From Microbulbifer aggregans (GTDB lineage Bacteria > Pseudomonadota > Gammaproteobacteria > Pseudomonadales > Cellvibrionaceae): a stretch of DNA of 64,000 nt. The position numbers were made by a program, and so were the translations under genes. Below the pieces are notes generated by a model that saw only the letters and a list, made by a program, of their open reading frames with translations, searched no databases and was not told the origin of the DNA. Positions 53,461-62,354 of this stretch are shown piece by piece. Numbering within the stretch: position 1 is the stretch's first letter; the number at the start of each line of letters is the position of its first letter. The DNA lies in NCBI RefSeq assembly GCF_001750105.1, contig NZ_CP014143.1:2759501-2823500 (forward strand), given 5' to 3'.

Positions 53461-55308
53461 ATGGCGGAAATCAAAGTCCCAGAGGGGGCGTCTTCCTTTG
53501 ATAGCAAGCGATTCCTGCAGACGGTCACCCGTCAGCCGGGTGTCTATCAGATGTTCGATGCCGACGGGCGCATTCTCTATGTGGGCAAGGCAAAGAATCT
53601 ACGCAACCGCCTGTCCAGTTACTTCCGCGCTTCCGGCCTCACCGTAAAAACCATGGCGCTGGTCCAGCGCATCGCCAGTATCGAAGTGACGGTTACCCGC
53701 AGCGAAACAGAGGCGCTGGTACTCGAGCAAAGCCTGATTAAATCGCAGCATCCGCCCTACAACGTGATGCTGAAGGATGACAAAGGCTATCCATACATCT
53801 TCCTTTCCAGTCGCGACACCTATCCGCGAATTGCCCTCCACCGTGGGGCGAAGCGCAAAAAGGGGCAGTATTTCGGTCCCTATCCCAACGCCCACTCCGT
53901 GCGGGACAGCCTGAATTTTTTGCAGAAGACCTTTCGCATTCGCACATGCGAAGACAGTGTCTTCCGCAATCGTTCCCGGCCCTGCCTGCAATACCAGATT
54001 GAGCGCTGCACCGCGCCCTGTGTCGGATATATCAGTGAAGAGGATTACGGAGCCGATGTCCGGCACGCAGAGATGTTTCTCGGTGGCAAGAGCGACAGCA
54101 TCATGCGGGAGCTGGCGGATGAGATGGACAAGGCTTCAAGGGCGCTTGAGTTTGAAAAAGCCGCCCGGCTGCGAGACCAGATAGGGGCTTTGCGACAGCT
54201 TCAGGCGGACCAGGTGGCAGAACGGGGCCGCGGTGATGTTGATGTGCTGGGGATCGCCAGCCAGGGTGGGGCCAGCTGCGTACATATCCTGTTTATTCGC
54301 CAGGGGCGGATTCTTGGCAGCCGCAGTTACTTTCCCGATGAACGTCTGGGGCTGACACCCTCTGAATTACTGTCTGCTTTCATTCCTCAGTTTTATATCG
54401 GCAGCCAGCGCGAGGTGCCAAGGGAAATCCTAACCTCGGAGTCCATTGAGGACGCTGACACGCTGCAGGATGCATTGAAACAGCAAAGCGGCAGGGATGT
54501 ATCAATCCTGCACAAGCTGCGTGGGAACAGGGCGACCTGGGTAACGATGGCCCAGGAGGCAGCGTCGCAGAACCTGACCAGTCGCACGGCTGCGCAGCAG
54601 AAGCTGCAGGGCCGCTTCGAGTCGCTTCAGGATGCCCTGAATCTCGAGCAGGTTCCCGAGCGCCTCGAGTGCTTTGATATCAGCCATTCTGCCGGTGAGG
54701 CGACTGTGGCTTCCTGTGTCGTGTTCGACACTGGCGGCCCGGTGAAATCTGATTACCGCCGTTTCAATATCGAGAATATCACCCCGGGTGACGACTATGC
54801 GGCTATGGCCCAGGCGCTCAAGCGCCGCTATACACGGCTGGCCAGCGGCGAGGGCAAGTTTCCCAATATCCTGCTGATTGACGGCGGTAAGGGGCAGGTC
54901 AGGCAGGCGGTTGAAACTCTCGATGAGCTGGGTGTGGTCGGAGTGCAAATTATCGGCGTCGCCAAAGGCACGACCCGTAAGGCCGGGTTCGAGACCCTGC
55001 ATATCGTGTCTGAGCAGCGTGAGCTCGTGCTCTCAGCCGATTCGCCAGCCCTGCACCTGATTCAGCAGGTGCGTGATGAGGCTCACCGCTTTGCAATTAC
55101 CGGCCATCGTCAGCGACGGGACAAAAAGCGTCGCGAATCACCCCTGGAGGGGATTCCGGGAGTAGGGCCTGCGCGGCGACGGGCCTTGCTGCGCCACTTC
55201 GGCGGACTACAGGAAATCAAGCGTGCATCGGTAGAGGATCTTGCCAGTGTGGACGGAGTGAGCCGCAAACTGGCGCAGGATATATACTCCGCACTACACA
55301 ACCATTAA
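53461..55308 (+). CDS. uvrC: Excinuclease ABC subunit C
   Basis: Makes both incisions in nucleotide-excision repair. From ATG 53461 the protein is 615 residues. The N-terminal GIY-YIG nuclease has QPGVYQMFDADGRILYVGKA (about 22-41), a UvrB-binding UVR motif ALEFEKAARLRDQIGALRQL (about 222), the RNase H-like C-nuclease with ERLECFDISHSAGEATVAS (about 400-420) and a C-terminal HhH (EGIPGVGPARRRALLRHFG, about 562). The longer frame from 53407 has no ribosome binding site. Same transcript as uvrY. Confidence 0.97.
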   Translation: MAEIKVPEGASSFDSKRFLQTVTRQPGVYQMFDADGRILYVGKAKNLRNRLSSYFRASGLTVKTMALVQRIASIEVTVTRSETEALVLEQSLIKSQHPPYNVMLKDDKGYPYIFLSSRDTYPRIALHRGAKRKKGQYFGPYPNAHSVRDSLNFLQKTFRIRTCEDSVFRNRSRPCLQYQIERCTAPCVGYISEEDYGADVRHAEMFLGGKSDSIMRELADEMDKASRALEFEKAARLRDQIGALRQLQADQVAERGRGDVDVLGIASQGGASCVHILFIRQGRILGSRSYFPDERLGLTPSELLSAFIPQFYIGSQREVPREILTSESIEDADTLQDALKQQSGRDVSILHKLRGNRATWVTMAQEAASQNLTSRTAAQQKLQGRFESLQDALNLEQVPERLECFDISHSAGEATVASCVVFDTGGPVKSDYRRFNIENITPGDDYAAMAQALKRRYTRLASGEGKFPNILLIDGGKGQVRQAVETLDELGVVGVQIIGVAKGTTRKAGFETLHIVSEQRELVLSADSPALHLIQQVRDEAHRFAITGHRQRRDKKRRESPLEGIPGVGPARRRALLRHFGGLQEIKRASVEDLASVDGVSRKLAQDIYSALHNH

Positions 55309-55399
55309 AACTGGATAGCCTAACGGGGCTCGGCGCGCAAAGTTTCCTTTTTGGGTGCCGACTTGGTACCTTACGCGCATCGCAAGCACAGGGAAAAGC

Positions 55400-55966
55400 A
55401 TGACTCTCGCCAATCAACTTACTTTGCTACGTGTCGCGTTAATACCGGTGTTTGTACTGGTTTTTTACCTCCCCTATAAGTGGAGCTATTTTGCTTCAGC
55501 AATAATCTTCTCTGCAGCTGCCATCACCGACTGGCTCGATGGTTATCTAGCCCGCAAGCTCGATCAGAGCACCCCTTTCGGGGCGTTCCTGGACCCGGTT
55601 GCTGATAAGCTCATGGTGGCAACTGCACTTGTTCTGCTCGTGGGATTGCACCAAAACGCCTGGTTTACGATCGCTGCGGCAATCATTATCGGGCGTGAAA
55701 TTGCAGTCTCAGGCCTCCGCGAGTGGATGGCCGAATTGGGTAAGCGCAGCAGCGTGGCGGTGTCGTTCGTTGGCAAGATAAAAACTACGGCACAGATGGC
55801 CGCGATCATTGTGCTGCTTGCTTTTGATGTGCGGGATTACCCGGTAATGGAGACGATCGGATACATACTGCTATACGTTGCGGCTGCGCTGACGTTGTAC
55901 ACCATGGTGATGTATCTGCGGGCTGCCTGGCCGGCCCTGACAGCAGACGAGAATAGCGGCAGCTAG
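55400..55966 (+). CDS. pgsA: CDP-diacylglycerol-glycerol-3-phosphate 3-phosphatidyltransferase
   Basis: Makes phosphatidylglycerol-phosphate in the inner membrane. The 188-residue protein has the CDP-alcohol phosphotransferase signature [20 protein letters not shown] followed by LDPVADK (about 42-68) with its conserved Asp and Gly residues, and five TMs. ATG 55400 follows AGGGAAAAG; a longer frame from 55355 is unsupported. Ends the uvrY-uvrC-pgsA block. The tRNA genes that follow point the other way. Confidence 0.96.
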   Translation: MTLANQLTLLRVALIPVFVLVFYLPYKWSYFASAIIFSAAAITDWLDGYLARKLDQSTPFGAFLDPVADKLMVATALVLLVGLHQNAWFTIAAAIIIGREIAVSGLREWMAELGKRSSVAVSFVGKIKTTAQMAAIIVLLAFDVRDYPVMETIGYILLYVAAALTLYTMVMYLRAAWPALTADENSGS

Positions 55967-56145
55967 CCGCTTCCTTTCCTGCGTGCTTTCCCGGGGCAGG
56001 GCCAACGGAGCCTCGCCCCCTGGCTTCCCTCTGCATTTTGATTTTTGGACGCAAGTTGAGCGTGTTCTGGATCCCGCGCTTGAGCATACGTGCGCGTCAG
56101 GTGCAGGTGGGGGGGGTGAGAGCTTGATGTCAGGGTAGGGGTGAT

Positions 56146-56232
56146 TGGTGCCCGGGGCGGGACTTGAACCCGCAAGCCTATAGAGGCGAGGGATTTTAAA
56201 TCCCTTGTGTATACCAATTTCACCACCCGGGC
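56146..56232 (-). tRNA. tRNA-Leu (UAA anticodon)
   Basis: On the minus strand GCCCGGGTGGT...ACCCCGGGCACCA-type ends pair as an 87-nt type II tRNA, with the CCA encoded. The anticodon loop TTTAAAA gives UAA (codon UUA/UUG). A variable arm (CGCCTCTATAGGCTT) is present, as expected for Leu. T-arm GGTTCAAGTCC is standard. Confidence 0.93.
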
Positions 56233-56321
56233 GGGGTCGGTGAGCGAGAGGCTTTGCCAGGTTGGCTTGCCGCGGGTTTTCTCGCTGCTCGCCCGCTCGA
56301 TGGGATCCAGCGGGAGAAAAA

Positions 56322-56396
56322 TGGAGGCTAGGGTCGGAATCGAACCGGCGTACACGGAGTTGCAGTCCGCTGCATGACCACTCTGCCACCTAGCCT
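56322..56396 (-). tRNA. tRNA-Cys (GCA anticodon)
   Basis: 75 nt on the minus strand with encoded CCA. Acceptor arm AGGCTAG with CTAGCCT, D-arm TGGCAGAGTGGTCA, anticodon loop CTGCAAC giving GCA, and T-arm CGGTTCGATTCCG. Lies 89 bp upstream of tRNA-Leu in the same direction; both probably form one transcript. Confidence 0.93.
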
Positions 56397-56726
56397 TTAG
56401 GTGCCGCCTGGGGCGGTAAAAACGCGGGAGATTCTAGCGAATTGAGGCAAAAAATCCTAGCGTTTTCTGATACTTACGCGCCTCATGGCGAGCAAGAGCG
56501 CGCTATTCTAGGGGCTGGGGGAGATTAGTCAAGCATTGTTGGTCGGGGAGTTTCAATCTCGTGATTCGGGTCGGGTATTCGCGCCCGCTGGCACAGAAGT
56601 TCGGCCTGACAGGTTGGCGGGTCGCTAAACAGGAGTTGGCAATAATAGCCGTGGCCGTTATTACGATTCGATCTTGCTTTTAGGGGGCTGAACGGTGGCG
56701 ATTCACGGATAGTGTTCGATACTTTT
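56397..56726. other. Gap upstream of the tRNA pair
   Basis: About 330 bp with the promoter region expected for the minus-strand tRNA-Cys-tRNA-Leu transcript at its left end. No coding region is convincing. A possible -10 for a plus-strand RNA lies just to its right. Confidence 0.45.
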
Positions 56727-56739
56727 TATAACTGGCCTG

Positions 56740-56886
56740 CGCGACCCCCAACGCGCTCGGTACGGCCGGTAGGGCACTCCGCTGAGTGAGTCCCGAAGAA
56801 TTGCTAAGGATGAAATCCTCCAAGTTTCACTCCTAATGGTCTTGGCCCTGACGCTCTCCCCCCCCCGTCGTCAGGGCTTTTTTTTG
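56740..56886 (+). ncRNA. Candidate small RNA ending at an orphan terminator
   Basis: A strong terminator (56845-56886) faces plus with no plus-strand gene before it. Upstream, TATAAC at 56727-56732 could be a -10, placing the start near 56740 and the RNA near 145 nt. Predicted structure includes GGGCACTC-CGCT-GAGTGAGTCCC-like pairing (about 56771-56794) and AGGAT-GAA-ATCCT (about 56805-56818). A weak -35 lowers confidence. It is not clearly any known sRNA. Confidence 0.4.
56845..56886 (+). terminator. Orphan intrinsic terminator
   Basis: GCCCTGACG (56845-56853) and CGTCAGGGC (56869-56877) form a 9-bp stem, followed by T8. On the minus strand no U-run follows the stem, so it serves a plus-strand transcript. 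The peptidase gene on the minus strand ends at 56895, just outside it. Confidence 0.82.
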
Positions 56887-56894
56887 CCTGTAAT

Positions 56895-58136
56895 TTACTC
56901 ACCGCGGTCGGCGAGACTTTTCTCCGAGAGTGCCTGGACTGGTCTTCCTGCAGCCTTTTCGGCCAGCCGGCGCAATTGGGCGAGGGTAACTTTGCCGCGC
57001 TCCTCGGCGAGGCCCCGGGCCACCTGATCGATGCTCGCCTGATTGTCCGTCGCCTCCCGGATTTCCCGGTCCACTGCAGCCATTACCGTTGCCGCCCTGG
57101 CTGTTGTCGCTCCGCTGGAGCGCTTTTTGAACAGTGACTTGGACTCCCGACCCCAGTGCTCAAGTCCATCCAGCGCTTCCTTGTAGCGATCCTCGCTGAT
57201 ACCACCGGAGCGTCGCAGGATCTCGAGCGCGTAAAACTCGGCCAGGCCCTCGACAATCCAGTCACTCTTGCCGTCACCGCGGATACCTGTTGCCACATGC
57301 ACCAGCTCATGGATCAGGCTGCTGGTTCGGTTACCGCTGATCAGGGGGCGGTCGGCGTGCATGAACAGGGAGCGGGTGCCGGAAAGGCCGCCTCGCCACA
57401 TAGGGTCATCGGCCATCACCACCAGGAGGCGCTCCGGAAACTCCGGAAATACCTCCACTACGTGGGGCAGGTTCCAGTTCAGGAAGGCGAGGGTATCCTG
57501 GCGTCGGATATTGTCCCCCAGCGGTGCAGCGACTCTGGAGCTGATGCCGGCAATGATGTCCTGGCGGCTGCCGATCTCTCCCAGGATCATCCAGCCCTTG
57601 GGGCGCTTGAAACGACGACCGGGATCCTTGATCCGGAAACGATCTCCAGAAACCTCTTCGTAGGGAAGGGCGGCCGACCACTCTTCGGGCATCTCAAGCC
57701 GGAAATATGCCCGCGAACTGAGCCCTGCTGGCAGGGTGGCGGAAATCGGGGGGATGAGTTTGTCGCTCCTCAGGATGGCCCAGTCCTTGGTGATGCGGGA
57801 GTCGTAACGACCAGAAGACTTCTGCTCGTTGATTTTGAACTGGTAGCTGAGCGAGGCCTTTTTACCATTGGGCCTCCAAATCGCTTTGTCGCCTTTCATT
57901 TCCAGTGGATCACTGCTTTCGAGCTGGCTATGGCGGTCCTCATCCAGGTGCAGTACCAGCTTCTTGGGCAGCAGGTCGCCCTCTAGCTGGATGCGTACGT
58001 CTGCAATCCCCTTTTCGGGGTTAATCTGGGCCAGGTAGCGAACATCGAAGCGTTCTGCGGCCAGGGTTACGCTGCTTGCCAGTGTCAGGAAAAGGGTCAG
58101 GCAGAGAAGTGCGGGGTTAAGCCGTTGGAAATACAT
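56895..58136 (-). CDS. Secreted HExxH metallopeptidase, M1/M61-like
   Basis: A 413-residue exported protein. Residues 1-27 form a signal peptide (ALLCLTLFLTLASSVTLA). The zinc motif SLIHELVHVATGI (near 285) gives HExxH, and the third ligand Glu is in DWIVEGLAEFYALE (near 308), the gluzincin layout. The N-terminal 200 residues are beta-rich, as in M61-type peptidases. Short for the family. Likely periplasmic or secreted protease; the substrate is unknown. Not coupled to neighbours. Confidence 0.8.
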   Translation of the reverse strand: MYFQRLNPALLCLTLFLTLASSVTLAAERFDVRYLAQINPEKGIADVRIQLEGDLLPKKLVLHLDEDRHSQLESSDPLEMKGDKAIWRPNGKKASLSYQFKINEQKSSGRYDSRITKDWAILRSDKLIPPISATLPAGLSSRAYFRLEMPEEWSAALPYEEVSGDRFRIKDPGRRFKRPKGWMILGEIGSRQDIIAGISSRVAAPLGDNIRRQDTLAFLNWNLPHVVEVFPEFPERLLVVMADDPMWRGGLSGTRSLFMHADRPLISGNRTSSLIHELVHVATGIRGDGKSDWIVEGLAEFYALEILRRSGGISEDRYKEALDGLEHWGRESKSLFKKRSSGATTARAATVMAAVDREIREATDNQASIDQVARGLAEERGKVTLAQLRRLAEKAAGRPVQALSEKSLADRGE

Positions 58137-58304
58137 CTCGCTCCCGGATCTGTTGTGATTTGGAAGTTGGACAGGTTAGGCGCCTGCTAGTGCCGTGCAA
58201 GTTTACGACAGGTTGCGGGAATCTATGACTGAGGGTTCTCAAAAGTCGCAGCGGGGCAGCGAGGAATGGGGTGGGCAGGAGGTCGAGCCCGGGGTGCCAG
58301 GCAC

Positions 58305-58332
58305 AAAAAAGCCCGCATGAAGCGGGCTTTTT
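58305..58332. terminator. Bidirectional terminator next to tRNA-Pro
   Basis: GCCCGC (58311-58316) and GCGGGC (58322-58327) flanked by A6 and T5 make a symmetrical hairpin with U-runs on both strands. It should terminate the minus-strand tRNA-Pro transcript, and could stop plus-strand transcription too. Confidence 0.85.
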
Positions 58333-58338
58333 CGAATT

Positions 58339-58415
58339 TGGTCGGTGAGAGAGGATTCGAACCTCCGACCCCTTCCTCCCGAAGGAAGTGCGCTACCAGG
58401 CTGCGCTACTCACCG
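58339..58415 (-). tRNA. tRNA-Pro (CGG anticodon)
   Basis: 77 nt on the minus strand with CCA encoded. Acceptor CGGTGAG pairs with CTCACCG, the D-arm contains GCGCAGCCTGGTAGCGC, the anticodon loop TTCGGGA gives CGG (codon CCG), and the T-arm is GGTTCGAATCC. Single gene followed by a terminator. Confidence 0.94.
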
Positions 58416-58494
58416 GTTTTGATGTGCTTCATCAGTGAAGCGGGCGGCATTATAACAGCCACTCGCTGTCTGTAAACCACTGATTTAAGAGAAA

Positions 58495-59349
58495 TTAATC
58501 TTTTGTGTCTTCGATCTGGCGGATCAGGCCTTCCTGGCAAGTGGACGCTGCCAGCACGCCGTCACGGGTGAACAGCTGGCCGCGGCAGTAGCCCCGGGCG
58601 CCACTGGCCGAGGGGCTGTCAGTGACGTACAGCAACCACTCGTCTGCACGGAAATCGCGGTGGAACCACATGGCGTGATCCAGGCTGGCGGGCATCAGGT
58701 GTGGATCGAAGAGGGAAATCGGGTGGGGTTGCAGGCTCGTGCCCAGCAATGCCAGATCCGATGCATAGGAGAGCGCACAGCGGTGCTCCACCGGGTCGTC
58801 AGACATCTCGCCCTCCACCCGGAACCAGAACATGCACTTGGGCTCGCGCACGGATGCACTGAAGTAGCTCTCGGGGTCTACCGGGCGAAAGTCGATCATG
58901 TAGCGGCGTTGGTCATGGGCTGCGCTTGTGAGCCCCGCTTCCTCGGCGATCTGTTGAGTGTTCTTGAGTGATTCCGGATCGGGGATATCACCCACGGGCA
59001 TCGGTGCTTGGTGATCAAAGCCGGGCTCTCGGATCTGGAAAGACGCGGACATGTTGAAGATAGCGCGGCCCTTCTGGCGGGCAACTACCCGCCGGGTGGT
59101 AAAGCTCCCACCGTCACGAATCGGGTCGACGTCATAGATTACTGGCATTTCACTGCTACCCGGGCGCAGAAAGTAGGCGTGCAGGGAGTGAGGGAGGCGC
59201 CCCTCAACAGTCCGTGTCGCGGCCATCAGCGCCTGCCCGAGAACCTGCCCGCCAAACAGTATCTTGCGGTAGTTCTCTACATGGTGGCGGCTGCGAAACA
59301 GGTTTACGTCGAGTTCCTCGACATCCAGTAAGTTACTGAGTTTCTCCAT
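58495..59349 (-). CDS. tesB: Acyl-CoA thioesterase II
   Basis: Hydrolyses medium- and long-chain acyl-CoA. The 284-residue protein is a double hotdog: N-terminal LLDVEELDVNLFRSRHHVEN and FGGQVLGQALMAA (about 33-45), a linker, then the C-terminal domain with SLDHAMWFHRDFRADEWLLY (about 222-241; Asp of the catalytic triad) and ARGYCRGQLFTRDG. Same strand as tRNA-Pro but separated from it by about 80 bp. Function may include beta-oxidation or membrane lipid turnover. Confidence 0.93.
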   Translation of the reverse strand: MEKLSNLLDVEELDVNLFRSRHHVENYRKILFGGQVLGQALMAATRTVEGRLPHSLHAYFLRPGSSEMPVIYDVDPIRDGGSFTTRRVVARQKGRAIFNMSASFQIREPGFDHQAPMPVGDIPDPESLKNTQQIAEEAGLTSAAHDQRRYMIDFRPVDPESYFSASVREPKCMFWFRVEGEMSDDPVEHRCALSYASDLALLGTSLQPHPISLFDPHLMPASLDHAMWFHRDFRADEWLLYVTDSPSASGARGYCRGQLFTRDGVLAASTCQEGLIRQIEDTKD

Positions 59350-59522
59350 AAGGGCGTGGGGCCTGTAGCTTTTAATTCCGAGAAGTAAGTATGGGGCAGG
59401 GCGGTCGTTCCCTACCAGCGGCGCGGATGATACCAGCTGGGCCCCTGATGACTATTACGCAATGCATCGACCTCCTTGACCAGCGAGATCAAGGGTTGTC
59501 GGGTTTGCTTACGTTGCCGGTC

Positions 59523-60449
59523 TCAGTCTTCATTGACGCGTACTGGCACCCCGACGGCACAGACATCCACATGATTGGGGCGGTGGAGAAACCAGGATTC
59601 CGGGCGGTTTTGCCGGGCGCGGATCAGTTCGGCAAAGCTGGCCGAATCTGTCCGCATCACCTGGACATCGGGCTGGGCCGCGGGTGGTAGTTGGCTTGCA
59701 ATGCGAGCTCGGGCGATTCGGTTTTGCTCCGGTTTCTCGAGTACGCCGCCGGCGCTTGTACCCCTCGCCAACTGTTGTACAGCTGACATACCGTTGAGAA
59801 CTCGACCAAACACTGTCGTGTTGCGATCCAGGTAGCGCTGGGCCGGGCCGATGACGATATAGAAATCTGTGCCACCGCTGTCAGCGCCCGCTCCCCTTGC
59901 CATTGCCACTGCACCGTAACAGTGGGGCATCCAGACCTGTCCACTTTTTGGATCCCGGGCGGCAGGAAAGCCCCCGCTGAAGCCGGTTTCCGGTGCATAG
60001 CCATCTGGCCCTGGAAGCACGGTGAAGTCGTCGCTGGAAATGGTGCGTGTAGTGAACTCGGCGGGAATGGTGCGCTTGGCCTCGCCGGTGGCCCGCTGCT
60101 CGGACTGGTCGCCGCCCTGAGCCACAAAACCATCGATCACACGGTACATTGCCAGGCCGTCATAAAAACCCTGCTCGGCAAGCCTGCGCACATTGGCGAC
60201 ATGGCCGGGTGCGAATTGCTCTGCCAGTTCAATCAGGACCTGGCCACCGGGCAGCTCCAATAAAAGGAGATTATCCGGTTTTACCTGACGCCAATCTTTG
60301 GTTTGGGCCTCGGCAATGATTTGACTGGGAGCGCGTACGGATGGGGCTTCTGGGTCTGATGCTGATCCATTTGCGACGTGTATGTATGTGACTGCAAATA
60401 GCAAAGAAGAAATATGCGCCATTCCGCGCAGGCTTTTTGTGATAGACAC
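59523..60449 (-). CDS. Exported cyclophilin-type peptidyl-prolyl isomerase
   Basis: A 308-residue cyclophilin with a long N-terminal part. From GTG 60449 (SITKSLRGMAHISSLLFAVTY) there is a signal peptide ending near NGSAS; GTG follows AAAGGA. Core motifs are FYDGLAMYRVIDGFVAQGGD (about 135-155), RTIPAEF and GAVAMARGAGADSGGTDFYIVIG (partly quoted; about 223). About 60 extra residues lie at the N-terminus of the domain and about 60 at the C-terminus. A longer frame from 60677 overlaps the divergent tetR promoter and is rejected. Confidence 0.87.
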   Translation of the reverse strand: MSITKSLRGMAHISSLLFAVTYIHVANGSASDPEAPSVRAPSQIIAEAQTKDWRQVKPDNLLLLELPGGQVLIELAEQFAPGHVANVRRLAEQGFYDGLAMYRVIDGFVAQGGDQSEQRATGEAKRTIPAEFTTRTISSDDFTVLPGPDGYAPETGFSGGFPAARDPKSGQVWMPHCYGAVAMARGAGADSGGTDFYIVIGPAQRYLDRNTTVFGRVLNGMSAVQQLARGTSAGGVLEKPEQNRIARARIASQLPPAAQPDVQVMRTDSASFAELIRARQNRPESWFLHRPNHVDVCAVGVPVRVNED

Positions 60450-60603
60450 AGTGTGGTCCTTTATTGTTAGCGCTCTTGAGGTGCCCTTATAAGGCATATC
60501 GGATCCAATGGTAACGGCTCGGGGCCTGAGACTCAGCCGGAAGTTCGGAAGAGGTGGCGAATTAGTTAACCAATCCGCTTTTCCAAGTTGCGTGAATTGC
60601 CTA

Positions 60604-60617
60604 TCATTCATGAATGA
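60604..60617. promoter_or_regulatory. 14-bp palindrome between the cyclophilin and tetR genes
   Basis: TCATTCATGAATGA (60604-60617) is a perfect palindrome, of a type bound by TetR-family repressors. It overlaps an ATG at 60614 that begins a longer form of the downstream tetR reading frame, which supports a start at 60665 with the palindrome in the promoter or leader. It lies 155 bp upstream of the divergent cyclophilin gene. Confidence 0.55.
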
Positions 60618-60664
60618 ACAGTCAATTTCAGTCTCAAAGTGCAAGGACAGGTAAGGTCGCAGGT

Positions 60665-61351
60665 ATGGACAAGGCAAAAGAGAAGGTGCAGCGCTTCCGC
60701 GCCCGTGAGCAGCGGATTCTGGATGCCGCCCTGGAACTTCTGTTGGAGCACGGTGAGGAAAAAGTCACCGTGGAGCAGATCGCTGAGCGTGTAGATATCG
60801 GCAAGGGCACTATCTACAAGCACTTCATCTCCAAGACAGAGATCTACATGCGCCTGCTGATGGACTACGAAAAGGCGCTGACCGAGCGGATCAAGGCGGC
60901 GGTTGCCTCGGCTGAGCAGGGCGATATCACAGCTCCCGCGCGCGCCTATTTTGAGTCTCGTATGGCGGATCCCGCCAAAGACCGGCTTTTCCAGCGCCTG
61001 GAAGAAAAAATTATTGCGCTGAATCTGGCACCGGAAATGATTGCGGACCTTCACGCCATCCGCAACTCCAACGCGGAAGCGTTAAACCGGGTTTTCGAGC
61101 GCCGGATGGAAGAGGGCAAACTGAAGCGCGTCCCCGCCTACTTCTACTACTCCACGTACTGGGCGCTCGTTCAGGGTGCGGTGGAGCTTTATCACTCCCG
61201 CTCCTTCGCTGACGTGATCCAGGATCGCGAGGGTTTGATGGAATTCATCATGGATGTGGGCGTGCATATCGGCGACGTGTCCGGCCGGCGCCAGCCTGAA
61301 CCGCCGCCGTCACAGCCTTCGGGTGGCACGCCGGGGTCGTCTTTTGGCTGA
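60665..61351 (+). CDS. TetR/AcrR family transcriptional regulator
   Basis: A 228-residue regulator. DNA-binding domain at about 12-60: RAREQRILDAALELLLEHGE and VEQIAERVDIGKGTIYKHF. The C-terminal all-helical domain (about 70-200) is unusually charged, and the last 20 residues are Pro/Gly-rich (PEPPPSQPSGGTPGSSFG). ATG 60665 follows CGCAGGT, and the upstream palindrome at 60604 may be its operator. The downstream DUF1285 gene overlaps its stop codon, so both are one transcript. Confidence 0.88.
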   Translation: MDKAKEKVQRFRAREQRILDAALELLLEHGEEKVTVEQIAERVDIGKGTIYKHFISKTEIYMRLLMDYEKALTERIKAAVASAEQGDITAPARAYFESRMADPAKDRLFQRLEEKIIALNLAPEMIADLHAIRNSNAEALNRVFERRMEEGKLKRVPAYFYYSTYWALVQGAVELYHSRSFADVIQDREGLMEFIMDVGVHIGDVSGRRQPEPPPSQPSGGTPGSSFG

Positions 61352-61916
61352 ACCCCTGTTCGAGCATTTAGAGAAACTCCGCGATGAGTTTTCCGGGCAT
61401 CCGCCAGTCCACAAGTGGGACCCGGATCTGTGCGGTGACATGGACCTTACCATCCGCCGGGACGGCACCTGGGTGCATGAAGGTACTGAGATCCAGCGCG
61501 AGGCGTTAGTCCGTCTGTTTGCCAGTATTCTCCGCCGGGAGGGCGACGAGTATTTTCTGGTCACCCCGGTGGAGAAGTGGCGCATCCATGTCGAGGACGT
61601 ACCTTTCCTCGTTAACCAGGTTGCCCGGGGTAAACGCAACGGCACCGACCTTCTGTTATTTACGACAAATACCGGTGATGTGGTGCCACTGGTGCGCGAT
61701 AGCGGCTGGAGCCTGAGGCCATTTGGTAAGACGGGCCAACCTGTTCCGTATATCGAAGTTCGTGACGATCTCTGGGCGAGGGTCTCTCGCGATGTCTATT
61801 ACCAACTGGTTGATTGGGCGATAGACGAAAGCAAGCCGACTACTGGTGATGCTTCAGCCGCTTCTGATATCGATATCGTCAGTGACGGTGAACGATTTCC
61901 TCTGGGCAGCTACTGA
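61344..61916 (+). CDS. DUF1285 protein
   Basis: A 190-residue soluble protein of the DUF1285 family (common in proteobacteria, function unknown). HKWDPDLCGDMDLTIRRDGT near residue 20 and FLVTPVEKWRIHVEDVPFLV near 70 are the family core; the C-terminal third has VPYIEVRDDLWARVSRDVYYQL. The proposed TTG start at 61344 overlaps the tetR stop; a GTG at 61323 in the same frame is an alternative. The acidic tail (DASAASDIDIVSDGERFPLG) is variable. Confidence 0.82.
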   Translation: MAEPLFEHLEKLRDEFSGHPPVHKWDPDLCGDMDLTIRRDGTWVHEGTEIQREALVRLFASILRREGDEYFLVTPVEKWRIHVEDVPFLVNQVARGKRNGTDLLLFTTNTGDVVPLVRDSGWSLRPFGKTGQPVPYIEVRDDLWARVSRDVYYQLVDWAIDESKPTTGDASAASDIDIVSDGERFPLGSY

Positions 61917-62354
61917 TGCCGGGTAGCCTTATTGCCTCTTCTTAATTTTTCTGGCTCTCTCCAATACTGCTTCAAGGGGAATTGCTCCCCTGATTCTCAA
62001 GAATTGTCCTTCTTGTTTCCCTTTTTTATACGGCGTCAGCCTTAATTTTTTGTCAGCCCTTTTTCATTAGCCGATCACAAAACAAACAGCCACTGAAACC
62101 TGTTTGCAACAATAAGTTCATAATTTGAATTTTCGCGAAAGTTTCACGCAAATTTATGTGTGATCGCGCTTTTGAGTAACATTTTCGCAATATTCCCTTC
62201 CTACACTCCCCCTCGTCCGAATCGCTCCGGCGACAAAAAAATCACGATTTCGAGGTTTCCAGGGATCCGGGTTTTTGGTTCAGGACGCACAGCTGAAACA
62301 AAACAAAGATTTTTGGTTGCCTATTTTTGCAACACTTCCTGTTAGGGGGAATCC
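61917..62354. other. Gap upstream of the final lipoprotein gene
   Basis: About 438 bp, AT-rich in its middle. Contains TTTCGCGAAA at 62134-62143 and several T-rich runs, presumably promoter and leader of the lipoprotein gene, whose AGGGGGA ribosome binding site is at 62344-62350. No coding region seen. Confidence 0.5.

Noticed and set aside
56740..56886. Identification of the candidate sRNA as RsmY/RsmZ/CsrB
   Set aside because: No GacA upstream activating box and too few unpaired GGA motifs were seen, so only 'candidate sRNA' is supported.
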